Made by a program: the position numbers and the translations under genes. Shown in pieces: positions 40,815 to 47,639 of a DNA stretch of 64,000 bases; the first letter of the stretch is position 1, and the number at the start of each line of letters is the position of its first letter. The stretch spans positions 9,672,001 through 9,736,000 of the forward strand of contig CM065323.1 of the NCBI GenBank assembly GCA_033032175.1, written 5' to 3'. This stretch comes from Saturnia japonica (Eukaryota; Arthropoda; Insecta; Lepidoptera; Saturniidae). Under the pieces are notes generated by a model that saw only the letters and a list, made by a program, of their open reading frames with translations, was not told where the DNA came from and ran no database searches.

Positions 40815-42268
40815 CATCCACTAAAAATGATAATAACTTTAAACAATACACATATTACGTATAGTGTATAAAAAAATATAAAAAGTTGTTGTTAAACCGG
40901 ATTGAGTTTCTTAACGGCTCTTCTCGATCATTGGGTCGTTTTCCGAACCGGTAGTAGTATTTAGACCTTACCTTCTAGCGCCCGCAATAATTTTCGATTT
41001 TGCACCGGTCGCAGGCGAAAGGTATAAAAAACTGCACAGCTCTTTTCCAACGCATGCTTCGGTATATTTGCACAGATAGACCTCTCCGGTAGACCGTAGC
41101 GTGTGTGGTCAGCGTTAGGGCCTAATTGAATGAAAAAATTCATATTTTTTTATATATTTTATGTAGCAATATTTTAATAATGTTTTTTGTAAAATGAATG
41201 CATTCTGTTTATAGTCGGGCATGAATTATTTTGATGTTCCAGTTTTAAAATAATTTTCAGCACGTTATCATCGCAAGTCACGTTCGAAAAAAAGTGTTGC
41301 ATGCAAACGAAACAATATTGAAAAGAAATGTCACAAACATAGGTATACCTAGAAAGTGTATGGGCACGCAAGCTCACTTTTAACTTTTAAATTGCTATTC
41401 GTCCATTATGTTGTAAGCTTGTGGCTATTTTAGATTTATTACAGACGATCTAGATTTTAACTGCACCGAACTGCATCGAAACCGTCGACTAACCGCGCAG
41501 TCCGCCTGCACTCAGTGTTCTATCGACTACACGGAGTAAAACTGCACGCTGACTCGGACTGCGTAGCCGGTTGGCGGTTTCGATGCAGTTGTGTCAACTG
41601 CACCTTAACCGCATCCAAATTGCAATTACACAGTTGGCTTAATGTATCGTCTGTAATAAGGTAGTAACCCTTACAACTCGATACACTATGGGAGCGTATT
41701 TATGCGTAAAAGTTTAAATGCATGTAATTAGTGGAATTATTCTGAAGTTAAAGCGAATTAAAAATTACGTTTTTATTGTATTAGTAGTTAGTAATGTTGG
41801 TTATTAATTAACGTAGATATACCAAAAGCATGGTTATTAGAATTTAAAAAAATCTTTACATAAGCTTACACTATAAAATAGAAAGCTCATTGGATTACAT
41901 AATGATAAAAAAATGATACGTTTGCAAATTTATTTTTAAACTGGTTTTTATTACATAAAATGAAACTAAATCTGTTTCACTTTCATAAATACGAAACTTT
42001 TTTTGTATTAGGTACATACTATAAATTTCATACATATTTCATTGCAATGCTTAGCTTCATATTTTGCCTAATAATAAGTAATGATGCGACAAAAAATAAA
42101 CAAGATAAGCATAGAAAGCTCCAGAAGGTTCTAATATCCAGATACAATTCTTTACTGATGTAAACAAATATAAAACTATTATTAATATATTTTACAGCAA
42201 CCCAATGGCCAAGGGAGCATAACATGCGGTACAGGAGCACGGATGATTTAACTCTACCATTAAATTAA
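11438..42268 (+). CDS. CARP: Carbonic anhydrase-related protein (CA10/CA11-type, insect CARP), ten coding exons
   Basis: Joined from exons 11438-11489, 12866-12913, 18145-18281, 27782-27973, 31381-31476, 32130-32196, 33628-33782, 34340-34477, 40555-40600 and 42198-42268: 1002 nt, 333 residues plus stop, with every border GT/AG and all phases compatible. Residues 1-17 are a signal peptide (MRQCSLFILTLLCATVK). The alpha-carbonic anhydrase fold follows, with the family landmarks FWGLINP, RRQSPVNIEPEKLLFDP, NISGGPLSYRYQFEEI, YEGSTTHPGCWETAVWII and RPVQPL. In the zinc site the equivalent of CA II His94 is Tyr120, His96 is kept as His122, and His119 is Gln145. CA10/CA11 likewise keep only the middle histidine, so the protein should not hydrate CO2. 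Known members are secreted; vertebrate CA10/CA11 bind neurexins. N-glycosylation sequons are at N104 and N156. The length is normal for the family. No promoter could be placed; a canonical AATAAA follows at 42756. The family call is secure; the last 23 codons are the least certain part. Confidence 0.93.
11515..12030 (+). repeat. Repeat family A, copy 1 (intron 1)
   Basis: Begins 'agctgtgcccgcggcttcgct', a phrase very common in lepidopteran interspersed repeats. It continues with 'atggtttactcaccataagc' and 'catttaagcgcccgcattga', then aaaatcggtccaaccgtttc and 'ggaacaaacagacagacaaa', and ends 'acttcaattttattaattg'. Copies lie at 13505-14010 (+) and 55753-56205 (-). Non-coding. Confidence 0.75.
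12866..12913 (+). CDS. CARP: CARP exon 2
   Basis: This 48-nt exon lies between ttatttcacag and gtcagt. It encodes DISGSWEEWWTYDGIS, the short Trp-rich segment that precedes the anhydrase fold in CARPs (compare 'EGWWAYK' in vertebrate CA10). It enters in phase 1 and leaves in phase 1. Confidence 0.88.
12957..13205 (+). repeat. Repeat family C, third copy (intron 2)
   Basis: Shares ggcgactttttgatcat, 'ctaagttcaatgtcaa' and atcatgccaaact with the copies at 2925 and 5155. Shorter and more diverged. Confidence 0.55.
13310..13490 (+). repeat. Repeat family B, SINE-like copy 1
   Basis: Shares 'taagtgacgatgtgg', aactgccggaacaca-type and 'ggcg-agatattcaacttga' motifs with 19890-20085, 24120-24300 and 57000-57125. 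The best-kept copy has a tRNA-like start (gatgtggcctagtggacaac). Confidence 0.55.
13505..14010 (+). repeat. Repeat family A, copy 2 (intron 2)
   Basis: About 85 percent like 11515-12030 in the same order, only 1.5 kb downstream in the same orientation. A recombination between the two would delete exon 2. Confidence 0.75.
14400..15000 (+). repeat. Repeat family D, copy 2, split by a SINE
   Basis: Left part 14400-14521 and right part 14783-15000 are continuous when compared with 20225-20540; the SINE at 14522-14777 sits between. The right part ends with a single unit of the 54-bp repeat (atccacgtgacattggcat). Confidence 0.6.
14522..14777 (+). repeat. tRNA-derived SINE nested in another repeat
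   Basis: The head contains a B box (gtgttcgattccc, about 14587-14599). The body has the sequence 'gcctgagtatgctcaccccc ... gggtgtacatta ... ccttctgggatacaggcgag' that I recognise from common lepidopteran SINEs. GTTAT flanks it on both sides (14517-14521 and 14778-14782). The sequence it interrupts continues across the insertion and is intact in relatives at 4800-4930 and 20230-20360, which confirms the borders. Confidence 0.75.
15949..16290 (+). pseudogene. RTE-type LINE 3' end with ATT-repeat tail
   Basis: The frame carries KISQIIKQQKWRWTGHML, then EWYPRDGKRKKVRPQIRWADD and LKKIAGGTWMR. This is the C-terminal 'KL-WRWAGH--R---W---I-EW-PRDGKR--GRP--RW-DD--K-AG--W-R' region of RTE reverse transcriptase. 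The frame breaks at 16149, but the following DNA (about 16150-16230) still resembles the ORF end, and the copy finishes in (ATT)n at 16271-16290, the microsatellite-like tail usual for RTE elements. It lies in CARP intron 2, in the same orientation as the gene, and is a 5'-truncated dead copy. Confidence 0.75.
16320..16850 (+). repeat. LINE-tail-like repeat family E, copy 1 (intron 2)
   Basis: Contains 'gatagtgatgtctgggagtc', then 'gagttttttgccggttcttc', 'attttccgaaccagaggcag' and tagggcctaaattgta. This order is that of a common lepidopteran LINE 3' region. Related copies lie at 40705-41160 and, partially, 57985-58150. Confidence 0.6.
17440..17800 (+). repeat. Repeat family G, copy 1 (intron 2)
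   Basis: Parallel to 46740-47165. Shared: 'aatgctcataaa', 'cattgtatttacgt', 'actattacgtcagcgcacgc', aaagcagttcggga and 'agcttatacaattcctc'. A minus-strand frame of 99 codons here (17711-18010) lies partly in the repeat and resembles no family I know. Confidence 0.55.
18145..18281 (+). CDS. CARP: CARP exon 3: start of the anhydrase domain
   Basis: Acceptor ttaattttcag, donor gtgaat. The exon encodes GPGFWGLINPQWSMCNKG and then RRQSPVNIEPEKLLFDPWL, the most diagnostic CARP segment (residues 34-79). It ends in phase 0. Confidence 0.95.
18470..18720 (+). repeat. Repeat family J, copy 1 (intron 3)
   Basis: About 75 percent like 26215-26450 in the same orientation. Landmarks: 'ggttatgtttttcgagcata', gattttagcatacga, 'ctatataatatt-aagtacgac'. 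No coding potential. Confidence 0.6.
19452..19676 (+). pseudogene. Possible LINE ORF2 C-terminus
   Basis: One frame is open from 19452 to a TAA at 19674 and contains SSIVKLWNHLSTNVNPLSYD. This resembles the 'S---R/KLWNSLP--VFP-SYDL--FK--VN' motif that ends the reverse transcriptase ORF of several LINE clades (R1, Jockey, CR1). Residues before it are diverged. It lies in CARP intron 3, sense orientation. The motif is short, so this is moderate evidence. Confidence 0.45.
19890..20085 (+). repeat. Repeat family B, SINE-like copy 2 (best kept)
   Basis: Starts ttaagtgacgatgtggccta, with an A-box-like 'tggcctagtggacaa', then 'tggcggcagatattcaactt', 'gagggcggtagccaggcggg' and ttacatcacgcaatagtttc. 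An old tRNA-derived SINE is my best reading. Confidence 0.55.
20225..20540 (+). repeat. Repeat family D, copy 3 (uninterrupted)
   Basis: Runs from tttggcgggattttgat through 'aattccctgtatagttttaa' and 'caagagagccaccgtgttat' to a unit related to the 54-bp minisatellite. Gives the empty-site order for the split copy at 14400. Confidence 0.55.
21512..21763 (-). pseudogene. RTE-type LINE reverse transcriptase, C-terminal fragment
   Basis: The minus-strand frame reads CLKTRLCNQFVLLTMTYGTE and KWTFTVEAVHKKQVARRAIE, matching 'LPLCLKTK-FNQCVLPVLTYGAETWTLT---VHK--VAQRAMERAMLG' of RTE elements. The usual AET is GTE and further residues are changed; the frame stops soon after. It lies in CARP intron 3, antisense to the gene. 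Confidence 0.75.
24120..24300 (+). repeat. Repeat family B, copy 3 (diverged)
   Basis: Recognisable from 'aatttctaacttgagggtgg', 'taactactcaagtattagaa' and 'tgtggtttcgtcaagatg'. Confidence 0.45.
26215..26450 (+). repeat. Repeat family J, copy 2 (intron 3)
   Basis: Begins ctcgactacgaaaaaggaag, a form of the 'accgacttcaaaaaagg' repeat start, and follows the copy at 18470 to its end. Confidence 0.6.
27782..27973 (+). CDS. CARP: CARP exon 4: first part of the degenerate zinc site
   Basis: Acceptor attccag, donor gtaagg; 64 codons, phase 0 to 0 (residues 80-143). It encodes SGILQNTGQSLVF, NISGGPLSYRY and FEEIYFHYGMED. In the last motif active carbonic anhydrases have His-x-His; here it is Tyr120-Phe-His122. 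The exon ends TFPGE. Confidence 0.95.
27974..31380. other. CARP: CARP intron 4
   Basis: Contains the 23-bp minisatellite (28171-28422). The rest is AT-rich unique-looking DNA. No exon or transposon ORF seen. Confidence 0.6.
28171..28422 (+). repeat. 23-bp degenerate minisatellite in CARP intron 4
   Basis: About eleven units of 21-25 bp with consensus 'ttccaaaatcaacttaggat' plus gcg. Units are 60-85 percent alike, so the array is old. Confidence 0.8.
31381..31476 (+). CDS. CARP: CARP exon 5: third zinc-ligand position replaced
   Basis: Acceptor cgtgttttag, donor gtaagt; 32 codons in phase 0. It starts IQLYGFNKELYHNMSEA and ends GVVGISLMVQ. Gln145 stands where His119 of CA II binds zinc, the same change as in CA10. 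Confidence 0.94.
32130..32196 (+). CDS. CARP: CARP exon 6
   Basis: A 67-nt exon between atcttttag and gtgcgt. It encodes IGEPTNKELRLITSAFNKVTFR and leaves in phase 1. It fills the gap between exons 5 and 7, where CA10 has a segment that starts with a Ser-Asn-Pro motif and ends ITYK, so both the length and the phase fit. Confidence 0.88.
32604..32797 (+). repeat. 5' terminal repeat of the TRIM-like element
   Basis: 194 bp, TGTAG...CTACA, with a T at about position 12 where the 3' copy has C; otherwise identical to 33386-33579. Confidence 0.88.
32880..33100 (+). repeat. 21-bp tandem array inside the TRIM-like element
   Basis: Six clear copies of a unit built around ccccagtgagtcgggg, mostly 21 bp apart, lie at about 32943-33070, with decayed units on both sides (for example tccagtgagtcggaa near 32883 and ctccagtgagtcggag near 33082). 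Each unit is bounded by CCCC and GGGG and could form a short hairpin. The reverse-strand frames read as repeated 'TPTHWGI', which I take as a by-product of a repeat length divisible by three. Confidence 0.85.
33386..33579 (+). repeat. 3' terminal repeat of the TRIM-like element
   Basis: 194 bp, TGTAG...CTACA, followed by the TAAT target duplication. Confidence 0.88.
33628..33782 (+). CDS. CARP: CARP exon 7
   Basis: Acceptor tttttcacag, donor gtacaa. It encodes GSSYPIKHLPLSSLLPN, then YLTYEGSTTHPGCWETAVW and IIFNKPIYISKQE, matching the conserved 'TYDGS-T-PPC-ETA-WII-NKPVYI' block. Here the usual PPC is HPGC. It runs phase 1 to 0 and starts 48 nt after the TRIM-like insertion in intron 6. Confidence 0.95.
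34340..34477 (+). CDS. CARP: CARP exon 8
   Basis: Acceptor tttgaaacag, donor gtaaga; 46 codons, phase 0. It starts MYALRRLMQGSQ and ends with NNARPVQPLHHRTVRTNIN and FNKQGTQ, the conserved end of the anhydrase fold. Because it ends in phase 0 it could also splice to the candidate terminal exon at 52821. Confidence 0.93.
34478..36894. other. CARP: Proximal CARP intron 8
   Basis: Apart from the A-tailed retroposon, 35060-35530 has internal inverted similarity (agcgatacctcataggattc near 35122; 'aatccaatgagatatcgctc' near 35437), suggesting a foldback MITE of about 400 bp. 36040-36240 repeats 'atgtcggcggcttgttaaca' / 'aatgtcggcgggtttgattt'. Confidence 0.4.
35797..35930 (+). repeat. Short A-tailed retroposon, copy 2, with target duplication
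   Basis: The same unit with a longer A-tail (about 16 A). CCGAACCC occurs directly before it (35791-35798) and again at 35937-35944 after the tail, the arrangement left by LINE-driven retroposition. No tRNA-like promoter boxes are obvious. Confidence 0.72.
36895..37090 (-). repeat. Repeat family H, copy 1 (intron 8)
   Basis: 'gtgtacaatcgagccgtttt tgagttaaatccggacatac' type sequence followed by 'aacagacagacagacaattt', the reverse complement of 39660-39760. A short element end with the tatagat motif (aattaatatagat) lies at 37075-37087. Confidence 0.5.
37100..38384. other. CARP: Middle of CARP intron 8
   Basis: No gene. 37755-37836 has arms gcgccatctatt and atagatggcgc around about 45 nt, a hairpin type common in lepidopteran DNA; the block 37740-37935 is GC-richer than its flanks. 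Confidence 0.4.
38385..38640 (+). repeat. Repeat family F, copy 2 (intron 8)
   Basis: Starts 'taaaccgacttcaaaaaaag' acgg and ends 'gaagatacaccagggaactc' ttcaac, the reverse complement of 10860-11095 over about 230 bp. Confidence 0.6.
38690..39060 (-). repeat. Repeat family G, copy 3 (intron 8, inverted)
   Basis: Carries the reverse complement of the family G landmarks ('gtaaatacaatgttctacaa' near 38824, 'ttaatttatgagcattgtct' near 38944). Confidence 0.45.
39170..39530 (-). repeat. Inverted relatives of 47200-47650 (intron 8)
   Basis: 39170-39335 ('ttccacatgtggtgaaaata ... tcacgtttttcaaaaaacct') is the reverse complement of the type at 47490-47650 and 7060-7250. 39370-39520 is the reverse complement of one 113-bp unit from 47200-47450. 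The same order in both places implies one larger composite repeat. Confidence 0.5.
39540..40260 (+). repeat. Repeat family H, copy 2 with internal about 90-bp modules (intron 8)
   Basis: Starts 'tatctatattaataaatctg'. A module with 'gatgaaattttgta(c/g)acggg' followed by 'aattga-aggttataagaa' and 'tttcaata-tactttt' is repeated about four times (near 39728, 39830, 40005 and 40105), each copy diverged. Two further modules are at 54240-54420. Confidence 0.55.
40555..40600 (+). CDS. CARP: CARP exon 9
   Basis: A 46-nt exon between atattttacag and gtatgc, encoding VSSNCPDMYRNMHYT. The CP-x-MYR-x-MHY pattern is what I expect just after the fold in insect CARPs (CA10 has CPNNRAQ at this place). It leaves in phase 1. 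Confidence 0.85.
40705..41160 (+). repeat. LINE-tail-like repeat family E, copy 2 (intron 9)
   Basis: The same order as 16320-16850: gatagtgatgtctggaaatg, the expanded (TC)n, 'attgagtttcttaacggctc', 'cgttttccgaaccggtagta', then 'gttagggcctaattgaatga' at the end. About 130 bp at 40965-41095 ('cgcccgcaataattttcgat' onward) is extra relative to copy 1. Confidence 0.6.
40755..40811. repeat. (TC)n microsatellite
   Basis: About 28 uninterrupted TC units inside a LINE-tail-like repeat in CARP intron 9. The related copy near 16420 has only 'cctctctctcactg', so the array expanded at this locus. Confidence 0.95.
41436..41659. mobile_element. Palindromic MITE
   Basis: The left end ttattacagacgat is the exact reverse complement of the right end atcgtctgtaataa. 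Inside, long arms also pair imperfectly: 'aactgcatcgaaaccg' near 41468 with 'cggtttcgatgcagtt' near 41574. The whole 224 bp could fold back on itself. Inner ends CAGACGAT with a TA flank on both sides would suit a Tc1/mariner-type target, but the superfamily is not certain. It lies in CARP intron 9. Confidence 0.72.
42198..42268 (+). CDS. CARP: CARP exon 10: C-terminus and stop
   Basis: Acceptor atattttacag; the phase fits exon 9. It encodes ATQWPREHNMRYRSTDDL and then TLPLN, stop TAA at 42266-42268. The tail is poorly conserved in the family, so support comes from the splice site, phase and position. A canonical AATAAA at 42756 could serve as the polyadenylation signal, giving a 3' UTR of roughly 0.5 kb. 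Confidence 0.7.
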
Positions 42269-45200
42269 TCAAATTAGCAATAATTTAATACAAGTAATAA
42301 GTTGTAACGTATATTAACAATTGTGTCGGTAACCGCCCTATAGTTTGTACATGTAAGAAATATTGTATATACAATAGTATATATACAGTAGAATGACTTG
42401 GTAATTAGCTTTCAAGCTTTGTAATCTAGACCTGATAATAATATTTACTTAACAAAAGTATAATATATCTAGAATAATATAGAACATGTGTTAAAAACAT
42501 ACTAACTTACTGAACTTAGCAAACTTTTTGTTACAAAATGCGCACACACCGTAAAAATTTACTCACATTTTTTATAACGCATCCAACAAAGTATTATAGG
42601 CTCAAAGTATAAATAGCATCTAGCGTTAACTTTATGAACTACATAGTCAACCAAAGTCGAGCATTCATTGGAATTGATTGATACTTTTATAAATTATTTC
42701 TAGATGACACTGATACTGAATTAAAAAAATATCATCAAGTGTATGTCTTTACTACAATAAAATAAGAGGCTTAGCATGCGACTTCATGGCGTAGATTTTT
42801 TGTTACAATGGTAAATTCACTCCCATTTAACACGTCTATAATATGATAGTACTTAGGTACATATTATATTGTAAAATGGAAATTATGAAACTAATTGTAT
42901 GACTTAAATTAACAAATTTAAACTAACATTATTTTTATTATAGCTACAATTTGATAAGCAACTTAGTTGAGAGCATATTAAAGGTGATATAATATCACGT
43001 AAATTATATTACATTACTTAGTACCTTTATCTTCTGATTTTGAAAGGTACGAATACTTTATTTTTATTACTGTAGTTTGGTTCGTAGGTATATAAAATTT
43101 CGGAAGGGTAAGAATTTTCTTTCGATTTGTAAATAAAATTAAATGAATTTAAAAGTTTCAACGTAACATAATTTTTTGCATATAGACTAAATAATAACAA
43201 TAAAAATTACATTATCTGTAAGATAGTAATTATACAAGTCAATTTAATTAACCTGAAATATACGGGCTAATATGAAAATGTATCTTAATATGAGAACCTA
43301 TCTATAGTTGCTTACTTAGAATGTAGATAAACCATTAGCAGTAGCCACAAATTATATAAAGGTAATGTAATAAATAAATAGTTAATATATTATTTTTTCT
43401 TAATATTAGAGATGAATTTAAAAATTAAATAAATATAATTAAGTAAATTATATACCAAATTAAGCAAATTACGTTAGTAAAGTAAAAAAATTAATAAAAC
43501 TCATTCAAATATTCATAATCAACTAGCCTTGCTTGCGGCTTCATTGGCGCTAATATTAAAATGAATAGCATGAAAAGTTTCTCTATGAAAAATACATAGT
43601 AACTCTACCAACTATTATGGTGACCGGTCAAATAGTTTATGAATAGATTATTTATGTACTTAATTGTAATTACAAATTGTCAATTTCTCTAGACAATATA
43701 TCCATGTTGATAGTTACAATAAAAATGTATATCTAGCCTTGAAGTATATAAATCCTAGACTAATGTATCCTAAAGCCATATAGTTATCACGTGTATAACA
43801 ATAAAATTATTATAAAGTTTAGTTTACATAGCGCTGTCTGAATAATAATAGTATAGAACAACTTTAAGAGACCTTTATATCTAAAATAACAATAAAACAC
43901 GTCTAAATGAAATGGAACTTAGAAAATAATATAACGAAACCTAAGAGTCTTATCATGAGAAGAATTCTTATTTGAGTCTATTAAAAAAATAAATGACAAA
44001 AAAATATTTGAATAACATGGGTATATTTTAATTTGTTATATCTATATTTGTCAGCGAATACTTATAATTATTAAATGAGCAAGGTATTCTAATATGTATT
44101 TACTTGATGAAAATATTATGAGTACTTAATTTGAATCCCAAGGAATTTCAAATGATTTATTTAATATTACATTACAAATTATTCAAGGTAATATAAAATT
44201 ATAAACAATTAATGCATTATTAGTGGATAATCACGTTGACAACAGTACCTACGAGTTCATTGTGCCACAGTTATCAATGTCTCCCTAGAAAAGTTAAAAA
44301 TTAAATAACATTTCAATATTAAAATTTACATTTAATTATATTACGATATTATATTGTAAAGGTTTTATTATATGCAACTGTATTTCTGATGTTGTCCAGC
44401 AGCTTCGCTTGAGAACCGAACTGTTTTCTAGGATCATCCTGTTACCAACTTTAACCACATTGCCATTGGTTTGTTTGTGGTCATCTAATGTAAGCCTGTA
44501 ACTCGATAAAAAGATGTATATATTAAAAATATGTATATATAATAGGTAGTAGACATTGATTATGAGAAAAAATTAAACAAGTATCATAAATACGTCCACA
44601 CTGTAAAGTGTATTTAAAGAAAAATAAGGCTATGTTATAATATAAAGGATAAAATGTTTCAACGTTTTTATATAATTTTCTGAAACGTTTTACTAAATAA
44701 TAATCATTATAAAATATAATTAAAATTTTAGTGAACTTCAACATTATTGCTAATAAAATGCTATTTATATATTCAGTTCAATGTTTTTATTCATTTATAA
44801 ACATAAATAAATGTAATAAAACAGTTTATAATTTTACAATTGAAGCATACTATGTATAAAAATTATGAATATAAGCCTTAATTGTTGCGAAAGGATATTT
44901 ATAAGTAACAAAAGAGAATTTCAGTTACCCTTCATAAATAATAATCGTTTAGTCTGTATTATACATTCGCAAATAATAATTAATTGGGTAAACTAAATTC
45001 TTACAGTATAATAGCTATTGTAGATCAAAACTCCGGTGTTAACATTTAAATAATTAAAAATTATTAATTTCCATAATAATATATTTGTACCTTAGAAGTA
45101 TGCCAGTAAGTCAGAGCAAACTATTTCTCACTTCTAAGGTAAATATATATTATGTAATTAAGTTAACTGTAATGTACTTAAGGAATTTCGTGTTGATGTA

Positions 45201-46739
45201 GAGACCTATATTGGATACAATAAAAAAAGTTTGTGAAAATGTTTCTTTTTTTTTAATCCCTTCGCCCGAATCAACGAAGTAAAGGAAAGTAAGTATTGAA
45301 ATACGTAGCGAGACTAGAATGATGGTGACCAAGAGACCAAGAGCTGTACTTGAGAGCTAGTTCCACCCACTAGCCGTACAGTACGCGCTCACGGGTGACT
45401 TTTGTCACTGTGACTGTTTCGTCACCTTTGTCAATTCAATGAATAAAATTTTTTCGTCACTTGTAATGTGCGCTTGCCTCCGTGCATATCCATAGAACCT
45501 TACAAGGGTAACGAAATATTCATGGTGACAACTTAGGCCACACCGTCACTTTACAGATATTTTTAACTGAATATAATTAATTAAATAATAATTAACTAAT
45601 TAAACAAGATTTTTTTTTCATTAACAATGATTAATTTTCATCAAGTAAAAATTTGCCTATTAGTATTAGAATCCAAAACATAAATATAGAGGAGATTTTC
45701 TGTATTTGCTTGGCCTAAAGTTTTTTTTTGTAATTAATATTACTGTGTTAAGAATATTCATCTAAAATTAAATTTATTCCATTATAAAAATCTGTTGTAT
45801 TTATGCATAACATTATAATCCAAAAATAAATATAGTAAAGTGTAGCAGGATACATTAAGACATAGGAGTGTACGTGCGAGAGCGTTACCGGATATGTCCG
45901 GCGGCCATGTTGTCTGCGACCCTCGTTTCCGGCGGAACCGCGACTGTGGCGCAGTTAGAGACTGTTATACGCTCCGCTTCGTTTAATGGTTAAAGCTACT
46001 GGAAATATCATTTCATAACTTTTCATGCTCTATGTTTGACCATGGATATGATGTTTTTGACTTAAATCTTGAAGGTTGTTTTCTCGATTCCACCCGCAGA
46101 AAGCCAAGTTTTAACTGACTTAAAAAAAAAAGTTTCGCAGTTCGAATTTATTTATCTAAACATAGTATAAAACTAGCTGCGCCCGCGGTTTCAACCGCAT
46201 ATAAATGAAAAGAAATCACTGATTGATGACTTTTATAATATGTACTTCAATATAGACAATATTTTTATCGGACGGCCAGATAGACAATGGCCGATAATTT
46301 TTGAAACCAATCAAAATAATAGTAGGATGAAACCCATTGGAAAAGGAAGAGAATATAACAAAAATTAAAGTAAAAATAACTTACGGGCGATCTGAGGTTG
46401 GGAAGTGGAAGGGGTGAGTTTTTAAGGGTAAAAAACGGTTTATTTCGATTTCCGGCAAAACTATAAGTCATATGGAAAAAAGATAATTAGCAAAGTTGTA
46501 GGTAATAAAAAGAGGTAGTAGGAAGGAAGGAGGTAGTTGTAGGAAAAAGGTAATAAAGTGAGAATTTTCAATTTTCCAATGGGTTTCCTCCTACTATTTT
46601 TTTTTTCACTTTTTACCATTTTCCTTTGAAGTCTTTGCTTCAGCCCTGGTCTGAAATGCGTTACATCGCACGGTTCGTTCGCGCATACTACTATAGACAT
46701 AGACCCGAGCTGAGTGTGGAATTATTATAATTTTCCATT
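42269..46739. other. Intergenic, presumed CARP 3' UTR then AT-rich DNA
   Basis: 42269 to about 42780 may be the CARP 3' UTR (AATAAA at 42756). 42780-45350 is extremely AT-rich with no coding frame or repeat partner, apart from a short 'agccttgcttgcggcttc' remnant near 43525. Around 46170, 'aactagctgcgcccgcggtttcaa' starts another repeat of the family A type that runs to about 46460. Confidence 0.45.
45880..45965 (+). promoter_or_regulatory. GC-rich YY1/ETS-like module, copy 1
   Basis: In AT-rich surroundings, 'accggatatgtccggcggcc' runs into atgttgtctgcgac and then tttccgg. GGCCATGTTG fits a YY1/Pho core (GCCATNTTG) and the flanking CCGGAT/TTCCGG fit ETS cores. It aligns with 51058-51110 at roughly 70 percent. 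It may be the promoter end of a transposon rather than a gene promoter. Confidence 0.35.
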
Positions 46740-47165
46740 ATCTCTCAAATTATGCGTCCAAATAACAAGCTGTAAAGGGTAAAGTTTATCTTCATAAAAT
46801 TATCTTGATGATGAAGTAAATTTTGTTCGTAAGGAACATTATGCCATACCTGATAATAATGCTCATAAATCACTTTTTCATTTTCAACAAATTTTTGGTA
46901 CAAAAAAACATATTCTGGCTTATGTATTTATAATAGATAGGCATATCGTATTTCGGATTTTTTTTAGATAACTAAGGACCCATTTCATTTGTAAACCATT
47001 GTATTTACGTTTCACTAACTATTATGGCAGTGCAAGCAAATAAAGCAGTTCGGGATCGACTTACTTACGTAACAACAGTCGATATTTATGGCTGGCTGAG
47101 AGGTGTAGTTTAATTCTAGATAGCCTATACTATTTCTCGTCGATCTGGCTATCATATAGAAACAT
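46740..47165 (+). repeat. Repeat family G, copy 2
   Basis: See 17440-17800; similar order with 'aaataaagcagttcgggatc' and 'tagatagcctatactatttc'. An inverted partner lies at about 38690-39060. Confidence 0.55.
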
Positions 47166-47199
47166 AATTTTGCGAATCCGACTAGTAGTTCTACAGAAC

Positions 47200-47450
47200 T
47201 AAACCAAAATAAAATCTTACATGGGTTCACTATGTGTATGGTTGTGGTGATCACTACCACCCCGCTAAATATAGGTACAGCATATTATAACACCGACTGA
47301 TCACAGAATACGACAAATGAAAAGAAAACCATACATGGGTTTATCACTATATATATTGTGGTCACGATCCCTACCACCCGCTATATTACTGCATATACAC
47401 CGACTGATCTCTGAACACGACAAACCAAAAGAAAACCATAGATAGGTTTA
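47200..47450 (+). repeat. Two-copy tandem repeat, about 113 bp
   Basis: The units share acatgggtt, 'gtggt...atc-ctaccac', cgctatat-type, 'acaccgactgatc' and 'acgacaaa...aaaagaaaacc' (first from about 47218, second from about 47331, a third partial one from about 47440). One inverted unit is at 39370-39520 in intron 8. Confidence 0.6.
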
Positions 47451-47639
47451 TCCCCTAAGTCAGTCTAAATGTATGATATTGTAAATCATCCCTTGTTGTA
47501 CCGCCTTGCGGTATGATTTTTCAAAAACGCGAAACCATTCTATTTCATCCTAAAAGTACAAAAACAAATTTTCATATCCCTCAAATCAATTGAAAATAAT
47601 GGGTTCTTCATACAAATGTTCATCCCCTATTTGTAAAGG

